This document shows positions 1 to 8,227 of a DNA stretch of 64,000 nt, one piece after another; position 1 is the stretch's first letter, and every line of letters begins with the position of its first letter. This DNA is from Anderseniella sp963787895 (GTDB lineage: Bacteria > Pseudomonadota > Alphaproteobacteria > Rhizobiales > Aestuariivirgaceae): assembly GCA_963787895.1 (NCBI GenBank), contig CAWBEX010000002.1, forward strand, positions 1 through 64,000, written 5' to 3'. The notes below the pieces were generated by a model, which was not told where the DNA came from, made no database searches, and saw only the letters and a program-made list of their open reading frames with translations. A program made the translations under genes and the position numbers.

Positions 1-464
1 GAACAGTAGCACAGAATATTGCGCGTTTTGACGAGGATCCGAGGTCCGAGGACATTGTGTCCGCTTCCGAACTCGCAGGCGCATCTGAGGTCATATTAGC
101 GCTTCCAGATGGCTTCGAGACGCAGCTCGGACCGGGAGGGAGTGGCATTTCCGCCGGCCAGCGCCAACGTATCGCGCTTGCCCGGGCAGTGTATGGAGAT
201 CCCTTCCTGATTGTTTTAGACGAGCCAAACTCCAATTTAGATGCCGAGGGCGAACAGGCATTGTCTAAAGCGGTGAGAGCACTTCGCGACCGCGGTAAGA
301 TCGTTATCGTCGTTGCGCATCGCGCGACCGCGATTGCGCTTGCCAGCCAAATACTCGTCCTCAATGCCGGTCTCCAGGCTGCTTTCGGCCCGCGGGAAGA
401 AGTGCTGCCAAGGGTTCTAAAGACGGTCAGCGCAGAAAGCGATTCCAATGCTGCTCGCTCTTAG
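1..464 (+). CDS. Type I secretion ABC permease/ATPase, C-terminal part (PrtD/HlyB-like)
   Basis: The reading frame is open from the left edge, so only the C-terminal half of the nucleotide-binding domain is present. The ABC signature reads SGISAGQRQR, followed by Walker B LIVLDEPNSNLDAEG and the switch histidine in VVAHRATA. The LDEPNSNLD form is typical of the PrtD/RsaD class of type I secretion ATPases, which power one-step export of calcium-binding RTX-type proteins from the cytoplasm. Its stop overlaps the start of the HlyD-type adaptor, so the two are one operon. The transmembrane half lies outside the window, and no substrate gene is visible. Confidence 0.9.
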   Translation, partial: TVAQNIARFDEDPRSEDIVSASELAGASEVILALPDGFETQLGPGGSGISAGQRQRIALARAVYGDPFLIVLDEPNSNLDAEGEQALSKAVRALRDRGKIVIVVAHRATAIALASQILVLNAGLQAAFGPREEVLPRVLKTVSAESDSNAARS

Positions 465-1782
465 GTCAATTACCGACCAAAATAACAGCTCAACGTCTAG
501 CTCCCTGAAGCGGAATATGCTTGTTGGTGCAGCTATTTGCACGGCGCTGGTGATCGGCCTTGGCGGCTGGGGGGCAATCGCATCGATCTCAGGTGCCGTA
601 GTTGCACCTGGACGCGTTGTAGTTGAGACGAACTCTAAAGTCGTACAACATAGTGAAGGCGGCATCGTTGGCGCCATCAATGTAAAGAATGGCGATCGTG
701 TTGCGGCGGGCGACATCTTGCTCGTACTGGATGGCACTCTAACCAAAGTCAATCTCTCGATCTTGCAAGTACGGCTTGACGACGTGCAAACTCGCGTTCC
801 CCGACTGATCGCAGAGCGGGATATGGCCACGCACATTGACTGGCCGGATGAGATTAAGAGCCGAACTCGAAACGAGGAACAGTTGGCCGAGTTGTTTCGG
901 GGGCAAGAGCTTGTATTTGTGGCCCGACGTACCATGAGAGAGGGCCAATACGCCCTACTTAAGGAGCAGATTGTTCAGGCCGCGGAGGAAATCAAAGGAC
1001 TGGTCGCACAGCGCGATGCCAAGTCCGATGAACTTTTCCTGATAGATGATGAGCTACATGGCCTTGAAGAACTGAGATCAAAATTTCTCGTCTCCCAGAA
1101 CCGTGTCATAGCGCTCAAGAGGCAGAAAACTAGTGTGCGTGGCGACCACGGGAGACTGGTTGGTGCCATCGCACGCACAAAGGCCGCTATGTCCGAAACG
1201 CGGCTCAAACTCTTGCAGCTTGATCACGAATTTCAAACGAAAGTAGCTGGTGAACTAAACGAGCTTCGCGCTCAAACAGCTGAACTCTTGGAAAAAAAGG
1301 TTGCGGCAGAAGATCGGTTGCGACGGATTGAGTTGCGGGCTCCAGCGGACGGTTTCATTCACGAACTAAGTGTCCACACGGTTGGCGGCGTGGTAAGTGC
1401 CGGTGATACGTTGATGAGGATCGTACCCAACTTAGATGCGCTGGTGATTGAGGCGCTGGTAGCGCCGCAAGAAATCGACCGGATCTACAGAGGTCAGGCG
1501 GCGCGGATCAGGTTTTCAGCCTTTAATCAGCGCACAACACCGGAAATCGATGGCACGGTTGAACATGTCTCGGCTGACGCGACGACGGATCCAAAAACCG
1601 GTGTTAACCACTTCCTCATTCGGATTGCTCTAAATCAAGGTGAGCGAGATCGGCTTGGATCTATTCTAATCGTTCCCGGCATGCCGGCAGAGGTCTTCCT
1701 ACAAACTGAATCACGACAGGTCCTCAGCTACCTCCTGAAACCGATGTTTGATCAGATAGAAAAAGCTTTCCGCGAAGAGTAA
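448..1782 (+). CDS. HlyD-family type I secretion membrane fusion protein
   Basis: This 444-residue protein has a short cytoplasmic head, one transmembrane segment at about residues 24-45, a lipoyl-like half motif around residues 60-100, a long alpha-helical hairpin at about 110-290, and a second barrel half with the family pattern LRAPADGFIHELSVHTVGGVVSAG split across 290-320. That is the PrtE/HlyD layout that bridges the inner-membrane ABC protein to an outer-membrane TolC channel. It overlaps the upstream ATPase gene by 17 bases, which implies translational coupling. No TolC partner follows. An insertion sequence lies about 270 bases downstream. Confidence 0.92.
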   Translation: MLLALRSITDQNNSSTSSSLKRNMLVGAAICTALVIGLGGWGAIASISGAVVAPGRVVVETNSKVVQHSEGGIVGAINVKNGDRVAAGDILLVLDGTLTKVNLSILQVRLDDVQTRVPRLIAERDMATHIDWPDEIKSRTRNEEQLAELFRGQELVFVARRTMREGQYALLKEQIVQAAEEIKGLVAQRDAKSDELFLIDDELHGLEELRSKFLVSQNRVIALKRQKTSVRGDHGRLVGAIARTKAAMSETRLKLLQLDHEFQTKVAGELNELRAQTAELLEKKVAAEDRLRRIELRAPADGFIHELSVHTVGGVVSAGDTLMRIVPNLDALVIEALVAPQEIDRIYRGQAARIRFSAFNQRTTPEIDGTVEHVSADATTDPKTGVNHFLIRIALNQGERDRLGSILIVPGMPAEVFLQTESRQVLSYLLKPMFDQIEKAFREE

Positions 1783-2051
1783 TCGCAGTGAAACCGGCCA
1801 GAACTTCCGCCAAATGTCTCACCAGTATTAAAGCTATTGGGTTCTGTCTAAACAACCACTTTCGTCAGGCGCCGTTTCGCTGTTTTCAGCCATAAGCTGT
1901 GTCACTGTGAAAGAGCGCGCGAGATGTTCGAGGTCAGCACAAAAAGTGTCGATATCGCGTCTCTCGCAACCCGGACGCGCGTGGAAGTCTTCCTTGGTCG
2001 AAATGTCCGCTCAGCTGACACCCAGGTTGGGCCTAACGAATGGCAGCTCAT

Positions 2052-2055
2052 GGCA
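2052..2055. repeat. Target-site duplication GGCA, left copy
   Basis: GGCA directly precedes the left inverted repeat and recurs directly after the right one at 3667-3670. This is what a 4-bp target duplication would leave. Four bases can match by chance, so the support comes from its exact abutment to both ends. Confidence 0.65.
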
Positions 2056-2073
2056 GATTGTGTTGCAAAACTC
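2056..2073 (+). repeat. IS left terminal inverted repeat
   Basis: The sequence GATTGTGTTGCAAAACTC matches the reverse complement of 3649-3666 at 17 of 18 positions. It begins 81 bases before the transposase start codon. Confidence 0.85.
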
Positions 2074-2136
2074 CCATTGAAAAGAACTGCGAACAGTGAT
2101 TCCATTTCCGTAGTGCAGCAGCTGCGGAGACGGACA

Positions 2137-3627
2137 ATGATGGGACGTCAGACACGGGGCCAGGAACAGCTTTTCTACGCGTTCAGTCTTGAAGAGGTCG
2201 TGCCGGCGGATCACCTGGTCCGGCGCATTGATGCGGTGTTGGACACGAGTTGGGTTCACCGGGAGCTTGCACCGTTTTACAGCACCCTTGGGCGGCCTTC
2301 TGTTGATCCTGAACTGATGATCCGGATGTTGATTGTAGGTTATGTCTTCGCGATCCGCTCTGAACGCGAGATCTGCCGTGATGTTCAGGTCAACCTGGCC
2401 TATCGCTGGTTCTGCGGCTTGGGGCTTGAAGACCGTATCCCTAACCACTCGGTTTTCTCGCGCGCCAGGTCTGAACGGTTCCGCGACAGTGATCTATTGC
2501 GCACCATGTTCGAGCATGTGGTGATGTCGTGCATTGATGCCGGTCTTGTTGGCGGGCACAGCTTTGCGGTGGATGCGTCCCTCATCCAGGCCGATGCCAA
2601 CAAGCAGCGCTCCATTCCCGGACCGGACTGGAACCAGCAGCGCAACCTGGACACGGCCAGCCGGGCTGTGAAGGAATATGTCGAAACGCTCGACGATGCC
2701 GCCTTTGGCGCTGCAAGCGATGTTGTGCCCAAGTTTGTCTCGCCGTCTGATCCAGCTTCGCAATGGACAGGTGCCCACAAAGGACCGGCGTTCTTTGCAT
2801 ATTCCACCAACTATCTGATCGACAACAAGCATGCCGTCATTGTGGATGTGGAAGCCTCACGTGCCATCCGTCCGGCCGAGGTCGGCGCTGCCATGACGAT
2901 GATCGAGCGTACAGAGATGTGCTTTGGCATGAAGCCCAAACGCCTTGCTGGTGATACCGCCTATGGCGCAGCAGAGATGCTTGCATGGCTGGTCAAGGAA
3001 AAGGGGATCGAGCCGCATATCCCCGTGTTCGACAAGTCGGCCCGCAAGGACGGTACGCTGAGCAGAGCCGACTTTACATTTGATGCAGAGCAAAACATCT
3101 ACGTGTGCCCACAAGGCAAACCCCTGATCACTACAGGTCGCGTGCATCAGAACCGAACCTTGTATTACCGTGCGAGCAAGTTTGATTGCGATGCCTGCCC
3201 GCTGAAGTCGAAGTGCTGTCCCAAGGCGCCATCACGGCGGATACCGCGAGACATTGATGAGGATGCCCGCGACCTTGCCCGGTCATTGGTTGGAACCCCG
3301 GCGTTCGATCAATCCCGGCGTGAACGCAAGAAAGTGGAGATGGTCTTTGCTCATCTCAAGCGAATATTCGGGCTCGGGCGTTTGCGACTGCGGGGACCAC
3401 GCGGGGCACAAGACGAGTTCCTGCTCGCAGCCACTGCCCAGAATTTGAAAAAACTGGCAAGGAATATCACCCGACCGCCGCCGTCGGCTGTCGCCTGTGC
3501 CTTACGTCAGAGCCTGCAAGACAATCCAGCGATCGAAAGGGTTGCTTCAAAGGCGGTTGCACTGCCGCGACAGAACCGGGCACGGTCAAACGCAACCCTC
3601 AACTTCAATACCGCATGCACCGTATAA
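2137..3627 (+). CDS. IS1182-family transposase
   Basis: The protein is about 496 residues from the ATG at 2137. A longer in-frame start at 1924 lies outside the element and is rejected. The N-terminal region with RQTRGQEQLFYAFSLEE, RIDAVLDTSWVHRELAPFYS and the RSEREICRDVQVNLAYRWF helix-rich stretch is typical of the InsH/IS1182 DUF772-type domain. A DDE-type catalytic domain follows, with FAVDASLI, LAGDTAYGAAEML and a late KVEMVFAHLKRIFGLGRLRLRG segment that carries the final acidic residue. A zinc-binding-like CPQG...CDACPLKSKC cluster lies between. The gene is intact and fills the element. Confidence 0.9.
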   Translation: MMGRQTRGQEQLFYAFSLEEVVPADHLVRRIDAVLDTSWVHRELAPFYSTLGRPSVDPELMIRMLIVGYVFAIRSEREICRDVQVNLAYRWFCGLGLEDRIPNHSVFSRARSERFRDSDLLRTMFEHVVMSCIDAGLVGGHSFAVDASLIQADANKQRSIPGPDWNQQRNLDTASRAVKEYVETLDDAAFGAASDVVPKFVSPSDPASQWTGAHKGPAFFAYSTNYLIDNKHAVIVDVEASRAIRPAEVGAAMTMIERTEMCFGMKPKRLAGDTAYGAAEMLAWLVKEKGIEPHIPVFDKSARKDGTLSRADFTFDAEQNIYVCPQGKPLITTGRVHQNRTLYYRASKFDCDACPLKSKCCPKAPSRRIPRDIDEDARDLARSLVGTPAFDQSRRERKKVEMVFAHLKRIFGLGRLRLRGPRGAQDEFLLAATAQNLKKLARNITRPPPSAVACALRQSLQDNPAIERVASKAVALPRQNRARSNATLNFNTACTV

Positions 3628-3648
3628 ATCAGCGCTGCACGCTGTTCC

Positions 3649-3666
3649 GACTTTTGCAACACAATC
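3649..3666 (-). repeat. IS right terminal inverted repeat
   Basis: Read on the minus strand it is GATTGTGTTGCAAAAGTC, one mismatch from the left end. It lies 21 bases after the transposase stop and is followed directly by GGCA at 3667-3670. Confidence 0.85.
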
Positions 3667-3698
3667 GGCACATAGCAGACATGTGACTTGAACCAGAA

Positions 3699-3958
3699 GA
3701 CGTCCGCTTTGCGCGCGAAAGCTGCCATTCTCTAAAGGCAAGTCCAACGGCAACTGTGGGCCGAAGTACGGTGCGGCAAGTCAGGCCGAAGGTCTCGGAA
3801 GGGCTCGGAGCGGTCATGCGGCGACGCAGCATCACGGAAAAAATCTCCGTCGGATGGAAGTCCGCTTTTCACAAATTGACATAACCGCTGTGCAGTTGCG
3901 GCGAATTCACACTTTCCGCCCAAATTGACAGCGGCACTAACGGCCCAGAGCCGACCTT
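3699..3958. repeat. Degenerate intergenic repeats, first cluster (copy A)
   Basis: This gene-free stretch carries a GTCCGCTTTGCGCGCGAAAG block at about 3701-3720 and then a longer unit at 3855-3958. The longer unit contains AAGTCCGCTTTT, GCAGTTGCGGCGAATTCACA and GCCCAGAGCCGACCTTGG. The same order of blocks recurs at 5623-5732 with substitutions and small gaps, and a short piece recurs at 25517-25540. It looks like a decayed dispersed repeat. I see no open frame that would explain the conservation. Confidence 0.6.
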
Positions 3959-4125
3959 GGGCGATTACTTCCTATGCGACGGTGCCGCCAATCATTCCGG
4001 ACATTCGGTGCAGGAGCGAAGTGCTAGGTATTGTGGACGACCGCAAAGCGGGACTTTTCTGCCGTTCAATTAATGTCGCCCAATGACCGGTTCTGAGCGG
4101 ATCTCGGCTAGATGAGGACGAGGTA

Positions 4126-4245
4126 ATGCGCATGAAGAGCGTCACACCACAGGAAGAAGGGCCGATCGATCCGAAGCGGCTGGTGAGGATGCTCAACTGG
4201 GCGGTTGCGAGGGCGCTGAAGGAAGAGGATAAAAAGCAGCGCTAA
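4126..4245 (+). CDS. Small hypothetical protein, 39 residues
   Basis: A short frame starts at ATG 4126 (or ATG 4132) with AGGACGAGG just upstream as a plausible ribosome site. It encodes a charged peptide that includes IDPKRLVRMLNWAVARALKE and ends KKQR. The middle could form one amphipathic helix. I do not recognise the family with certainty; the DPKRL...ARAL pattern recalls small proteins found beside recombinases. Neighbours are an insertion sequence and decayed repeats, so it may be a remnant. Confidence 0.35.
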   Translation: MRMKSVTPQEEGPIDPKRLVRMLNWAVARALKEEDKKQR

Positions 4246-4401
4246 TCAGCATGCCGATCTCTTGAACAGCGCATGTATGGCCCTGTGGCTGAAATGTCAC
4301 ACTGCGCCGGAAAATACATCGCTGTCAGCTTATGAAGTTCTCGTTCGGACCCTATGTGCTATTATTCATGCTGACTCTATTGAATTGCAGGGGCCGCCCA
4401 C

Positions 4402-5061
4402 ATGAGAAAACTCGTACTCTCAGCATCTGTTGCTCTGACAGCAATGATCGCGTCAGCTCAAGCTGCAGACTTGATGGACATGCCAGTCGGCTTTGACTGG
4501 TCAGGAGTCTACATGGGTGGTCACCTCGGCTATGGATTCGGAGAAAACACTTGGCGCAACAATCAACCTGCGACAACACCCGCTACTGATTTGGATGGTT
4601 TAGTTGTTGGCGGTGTTCTTGGTTATAATTGGTTGGTGTCTCCTTCATTTATGCTCGGCGTCGAGACCGACTTCAATGCAAGCAAAGTTACATCCACTAA
4701 CAACGGGGGCATCGTCTTTGCTTGTCCCAGTGGTGTTTGCCGCACAAAGGTCGATTGGTTTGGGTCTACTCGCGCGCGCCTAGGTTATACGATGGATGCG
4801 TCGATGTTCTTTGTAACTGGGGGTGTAGCGTATGGATATGTTGATGCACGTGACCCAATATTTCAGCGGCGGGGCGATGTGATCGTAGGATGGACGGTTG
4901 GTGCTGGTTTCGAGCGTAACTTGGTAGAAAACTTAACCGCCAAAATTGAATACCTCTACACCGATCTTGGTCGCCGGCAGGATCAATACAACTGTGGTTT
5001 CAATTGCTATACTGATGTAAATTTTCACACTGTGCGAATTGGTTTGAACTATCACTTTTAG
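4402..5061 (+). CDS. Omp25/Omp31-like outer-membrane beta-barrel protein
   Basis: The 219-residue product begins with a clear signal peptide, cleaved probably after SAQA (about residue 21). The mature part alternates aromatic and polar residues: DWSGVYMGGHLGYGFG, GVLGYNWLVSPSFMLGVETD, AKIEYLYTDLG and a terminal YHF. This is the eight-stranded barrel pattern of rhizobial Omp25/RopB proteins, ending in phenylalanine as expected for BAM recognition. A short insert, FACPSGVC, and a later NCGFNCY could each form a disulfide loop. It stands alone between repeats, unlike the two related barrels at 49.1 and 50.1 kb. Confidence 0.82.
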   Translation: MRKLVLSASVALTAMIASAQAADLMDMPVGFDWSGVYMGGHLGYGFGENTWRNNQPATTPATDLDGLVVGGVLGYNWLVSPSFMLGVETDFNASKVTSTNNGGIVFACPSGVCRTKVDWFGSTRARLGYTMDASMFFVTGGVAYGYVDARDPIFQRRGDVIVGWTVGAGFERNLVENLTAKIEYLYTDLGRRQDQYNCGFNCYTDVNFHTVRIGLNYHF

Positions 5062-5261
5062 GCTCAAAAATTATTCAACCCTTCTAAAGGGCGGTGATGG
5101 CTACGCTGCAGATTGCGGAGATGAATTTATAAGCTAGGCGTTCTTTCCGCATGGCGATGCGTCGTCAATCCATTAGACATCCGCCCAAATGTGTCAGCAC
5201 TATCGAATGGCTAGCCAGTACACAGATGATGCCGGACAAATCACGATTGGCGACCTACGGC

Positions 5262-5440
5262 GAGAGGGATGGCAACATTTCCAGCGCGGAACTCCATATC
5301 ACCGCGCTGGCCTTCTCCGGTGTAAACGAAGACATCCTCGTCTCGCCATCCATCTTCATAGCCAAATTGGTCCCCAGATTTGCCAGTAAAGAGGAAGACG
5401 TAAGGTTGATCTGCTGGGGAAGGGTAGCTTTTTAGGATAT
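5262..5440 (-). pseudogene. Fragment of an HNH-endonuclease-family protein
   Basis: On the minus strand a frame of about 60 codons encodes PSPADQPYVFLFTGKSGDQF and then GYEDGWRDEDVFVYTGEGQ with RGDMEFRAGN. From memory this matches an internal domain of restriction-like HNH endonucleases (pattern GYxDGW...VFxYTGEGQxGDMxFxxGNRAI). Neither the N-terminal part nor the C-terminal HNH region is present, and the frame soon stops. It is best read as a relic of a restriction gene, set between dispersed repeats. Confidence 0.6.
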
Positions 5441-5463
5441 TTGCGAAGGCATGGAAGTTGCTT

Positions 5464-5520
5464 TTGGCACAAAGTTGCGATTTATAGATGCTGGACGAAG
5501 GTCTCAAGAGGGAACTCGAA
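5464..5520. repeat. Dispersed repeat related to 9371-9425, copy 1
   Basis: The stretch around AAAGTTGCGATTTATAGATG followed by GGACGAAGGTCTCAAGAGGG aligns without gaps to AAAGTTGCCACTCGTAGATA then GGGCGAGGGTCTTAAAAGGG at about 9376-9416. Roughly two thirds of positions match. The second copy sits just upstream of the tyrosine recombinase gene. Confidence 0.5.
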
Positions 5521-6049
5521 GAGCCGATGCGGCGCTGCAGTGTGAAGCCCGCATTCGAAATCGTCTGAATGTCGGCTATCAGTGTCGCAGCATAACTGGC
5601 CTGCGGTCGCAGCGAAAGTCCGGTTTCCGCCCAATTTTGCCTTTACCGCTTCCGGTACCTCTGCGCAGTTGCGGTGAATTCACACTTCCCGCCCTCACCT
5701 GCCATAGCCGCTCTCGGCCCCAAGCCGACTTTTGCTTTACTGGAAAGACGTTCTTATCGCTTACCCAGACCGGACATTCGTGCAAGCCGCATCATTTTAG
5801 TGACATCAATGACCGCAACGCGGACCAAACCTGCCGTTTGAATCAGTCGGACGCGGGTCCGGTCCTAACCTTTGACGGCCATATAGGCGTGGATGCACCA
5901 ACCCGAGTGATGCTGTATGCTCAACAGCCAAAACAACGGCATAAATGCCATTAGCAGCACGGTTGGAAATTGCATTGTGAAGTGGAGATAAACGGCGCAG
6001 TCTCCTCAAACGAAGATCAACCTATCTGACAGTTCGTGGAGAATTCACA
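5521..6049. other. Gene-free stretch with decayed repeats (copy B)
   Basis: No convincing gene lies here. Bases 5623-5732 repeat the layout of 3855-3958: CGAAAGTCCGGTTTCCGCCC, then GCAGTTGCGGTGAATTCACA, then GGCCCCAAGCCGAC. Bases 5810-5838 carry CAACGCGGACCAAACCTGCC, a block that recurs near 6630 and, in part, near 10175. A 167-codon frame on the plus strand crosses these repeats but has no recognisable domain or good ribosome site. I judge it accidental. Confidence 0.5.
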
Positions 6050-6448
6050 ATGATCAATAGATTAGCGTTTGCGAGTTTGCTTCTTATGCTGCCCATGAAC
6101 GCCTTGGCGTCAGATGTGGCAAAACCCGTTCTGTTGCACAAAGAAGTTGTAACGGGGATGCCCAAAGGAGAACAGCAGCAAATTACAGTACTTACAGCTA
6201 CTCTAGCTCCCGGAGACAAGACGGTTTTTCATACGCACCGTTTTCCGGTCACGATCTATATTCTGAGTGGCAAGTTCACACTGGAAATGGAGGGGCGTGA
6301 GCCCGTGACGGTTTCAGCTGGCGAATCCATAGTTGAGCCCCCGAGCGTAAAAATGACGGGATATAACAAAAGTTCAAACGATCCTATGAAAGTTGTCATT
6401 TTCTATGTGACTGAACCCGATATGCCGTTTCTTGATCCAATCAACTAA
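6050..6448 (+). CDS. Exported cupin-domain protein
   Basis: The 132-residue protein starts MINRLAFASLLLMLPMNALA, a signal peptide probably cleaved near residue 20. The rest is one small cupin barrel: motif 1 is GDKTVFHTHRFPVTIYILSG (residues 61-80 roughly), with two histidines available for metal, and motif 2 is lost or weak around GESIVEPPSVKMTGYN. A glutamate-rich strand TLEMEGREPVTV lies between. The substrate cannot be inferred. GTGGAGAATTCACA precedes the start. It is the first of two exported or membrane-anchored cupins in this region; the second is at 7760. Confidence 0.75.
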   Translation: MINRLAFASLLLMLPMNALASDVAKPVLLHKEVVTGMPKGEQQQITVLTATLAPGDKTVFHTHRFPVTIYILSGKFTLEMEGREPVTVSAGESIVEPPSVKMTGYNKSSNDPMKVVIFYVTEPDMPFLDPIN

Positions 6449-6729
6449 GTCCTACTGACACCCTGCGCTACCAACCGTCCCAGATCTGGGCACGCCGAGC
6501 GGGTCAATAATAGATGCGGCGATGATGCTTTATGCTGAACACGCCATATTTGCCCAAAGATTAAAGTGTTGTGACGACCTATTGAGCTAACTGCTCATAA
6601 GAGCCATTCACTACTTGGAGCGCCAAGGTCAGCAACGCGGACAAACTTGCCACACAAGATATCTAGATGATTGGTAGCTTGTGACTTGAAGAAGACGGAT
6701 GTGTGTGCTTGACTAGAAACAGATTGCGC
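6449..6729. other. Intergenic stretch with a repeat block
   Basis: No gene is visible. Around 6626-6654 the sequence CAGCAACGCGGACAAACTTG resembles the block at 5810-5838. GATGCTTTATGCTGAACACG near 6524 resembles GATGCTGTATGCTCAACAGC near 5911. These support the view that this region carries diverged copies of one repeat family. Confidence 0.4.
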
Positions 6730-7677
6730 TCACTCTGCAGCAGAAAGCAGAGATTGCACATCGAGCAACCCTTCCAAGTGAACTTCTTCGAACATCCAGT
6801 CCCTAAACCGGCCAATATCTGGACACTTCCTACGTCCCTCCGTATAGGCAAATGAATAAATGGCAATTGATGGACTTTCGATGTCGAACAGACGTTGGAG
6901 CCGTCCCTCAGCAATTGTATTGCGAGCCATGGCATCGTAAGCCAGCGCTACACCCTGCTGCTCTTCCGCGGCCGTCAGGGACAACTCACAATGAGCCAAT
7001 CGGGGACCACGCGGCAGGTTGGTCAACTCTACACCAGCTTCCGAAAACCAGGCGGCCCAACCGTCATCTACTTCGTCATGCAGTAGCGTAGTGCGCAGCA
7101 AGTCAGCAGGCCTGCGCAAGCCTTCACGTTCAATGAAGGCGGGACTGGCAACCGGGTAGCGACCAGAGCGCATCATGGGTTCAACAATTGTGGATGACAC
7201 CGGCTCTGAGCCCCAGTGAATGACAACGTCCGCCTCATTTACCGAAAAATTCATGCAGGGAGCCCCTGCGGACACTAATATGACGATACTCTCTTTTTCA
7301 GGGTAGCGGTGCAAACGTGGCACAAGCCACCTCGCAGCAAATCCCGGTGTAGACAAAACGCGCAGCGCACTTGCTGGACCCTTTGCCGAGATGCGCCGGG
7401 TGCTGGCGTCAAGAGCATCGAGAATGGGCGTCAGGTCTTTCACGTACTCTTTGCCAGCTTTGGTTAGCGACAGACCTTGCGGATCGCGGACAAACAACGA
7501 GATACCCAAGAGGCCTTCCAGTGATTTTACCTGATGGCTGATTGCCGAAGGTGTCAAAGACAACTCGACCGCGGCGTCACGGAAACTCAAACGCCTGGCA
7601 GCCGCCTCAAATGCGCGGAGCGCTGGTTGCGGAGGAAGGTGGCGATTGCCGGCACATGAATTATTTTCAGCAGCCAA
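6730..7677 (-). CDS. LysR-family transcriptional regulator (GcvA-like)
   Basis: The 315-residue protein has an N-terminal winged helix-turn-helix at about residues 15-75, with ALRAFEAAARRLSFRDAAVE and LSLTPSAISHQVKSLEGLLG. A LysR-type effector-binding domain follows to the C terminus. The PPQPALRAFEAAARRLSF form and the SPSTI-like recognition helix put it near the GcvA/AmpR subgroup. It is divergent from the cupin gene at 7760, with an 82-base gap that would hold the shared operator. The usual logic of such pairs makes the cupin and cyclase-GFA genes its likely targets. The effector is unknown. Confidence 0.88.
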   Translation of the reverse strand: MAAENNSCAGNRHLPPQPALRAFEAAARRLSFRDAAVELSLTPSAISHQVKSLEGLLGISLFVRDPQGLSLTKAGKEYVKDLTPILDALDASTRRISAKGPASALRVLSTPGFAARWLVPRLHRYPEKESIVILVSAGAPCMNFSVNEADVVIHWGSEPVSSTIVEPMMRSGRYPVASPAFIEREGLRRPADLLRTTLLHDEVDDGWAAWFSEAGVELTNLPRGPRLAHCELSLTAAEEQQGVALAYDAMARNTIAEGRLQRLFDIESPSIAIYSFAYTEGRRKCPDIGRFRDWMFEEVHLEGLLDVQSLLSAAE

Positions 7678-7759
7678 TGAAATACCTTCATTTGAATGTC
7701 TGTCGCTGGGAAGCTTAGCATAAGAACGGCATCAACCACAGCATCCAAGGAGAACCCGC

Positions 7760-8215
7760 ATGTCAGTTTTTGAAACTTGCACTAAGCATTGCGCAACCAT
7801 GGCTTTCCTAACCGGCATTTTGATTGGTGGTGCGAGCTTTGCCGTATTGGGCCCTATCGCAATCGCGGCGGCGACTGCTCCAACCGAGCACAAAGGGTTG
7901 AAGGTTGAGGCACTGGGGATAGTTTCTGCCAAGTCCATGGAGGCAACGCTCGGGCTTGCAGGTCACAAACTCCAGTTGCGGGCCATCACTATCGAAGCTG
8001 GCGGTCAGATCGCCAAGCACAGCCACGAAACACGCCCGGGCCTCGTTAAGGTCGTGGACGGTGAATGGATCGAGGGGCGGTCGTCTGGTGAGGTCAACTT
8101 TGCATCCGGGATGGCCGAAGCCATCATTGAGGATGAGAACACCACACACTGGTTTTTCAACCGCAGCGACAAACCGGCAACGGCTATTGTGTGTGACATT
8201 GTTCCCGACAAATGA
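7760..8215 (+). CDS. Membrane-anchored or exported cupin protein
   Basis: The start is fixed by AAGGAGAACCCGC just upstream. The N-terminal hydrophobic stretch at about residues 14-38 is a signal peptide or anchor. A single cupin domain follows, with GGQIAKHSHETRPGLVKVVD giving motif 1 (two histidines and a downstream glutamate in DGEW) and DENTTHWFFNRSDKPATAIV giving motif 2. These are the usual metal-binding positions, so a metal-dependent or sensor role is possible. Only 12 bases separate its stop from the cyclase-GFA fusion, so the two are probably cotranscribed, opposite a LysR regulator. Confidence 0.78.
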   Translation: MSVFETCTKHCATMAFLTGILIGGASFAVLGPIAIAAATAPTEHKGLKVEALGIVSAKSMEATLGLAGHKLQLRAITIEAGGQIAKHSHETRPGLVKVVDGEWIEGRSSGEVNFASGMAEAIIEDENTTHWFFNRSDKPATAIVCDIVPDK

Positions 8216-8227
8216 GCTAGCAATATC

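Larger units (their letters stand above)
2056..3666 (+). mobile_element. IS1182-family insertion sequence, apparently complete
   Basis: The element is 1,611 bases long and contains one transposase gene. Its ends are 18-base inverted repeats at 2056-2073 (GATTGTGTTGCAAAACTC) and 3649-3666, matching at 17 of 18 positions. Both ends are flanked by GGCA. Size, single gene and transposase type fit the IS1182 family. The transposase frame is uninterrupted, so the copy may still be active. It sits downstream of the secretion genes, in a stretch of degenerate intergenic repeats. Confidence 0.88.

Noticed and set aside
1924..2136. An extended N terminus for the IS1182 transposase
   Set aside because: It begins outside the left inverted repeat, and family members start at the ATG near 2137.
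5451..5954. A 167-codon plus-strand frame
   Set aside because: It runs across the decayed intergenic repeats, has no domain or good ribosome site, and its amino-acid make-up is random-looking.
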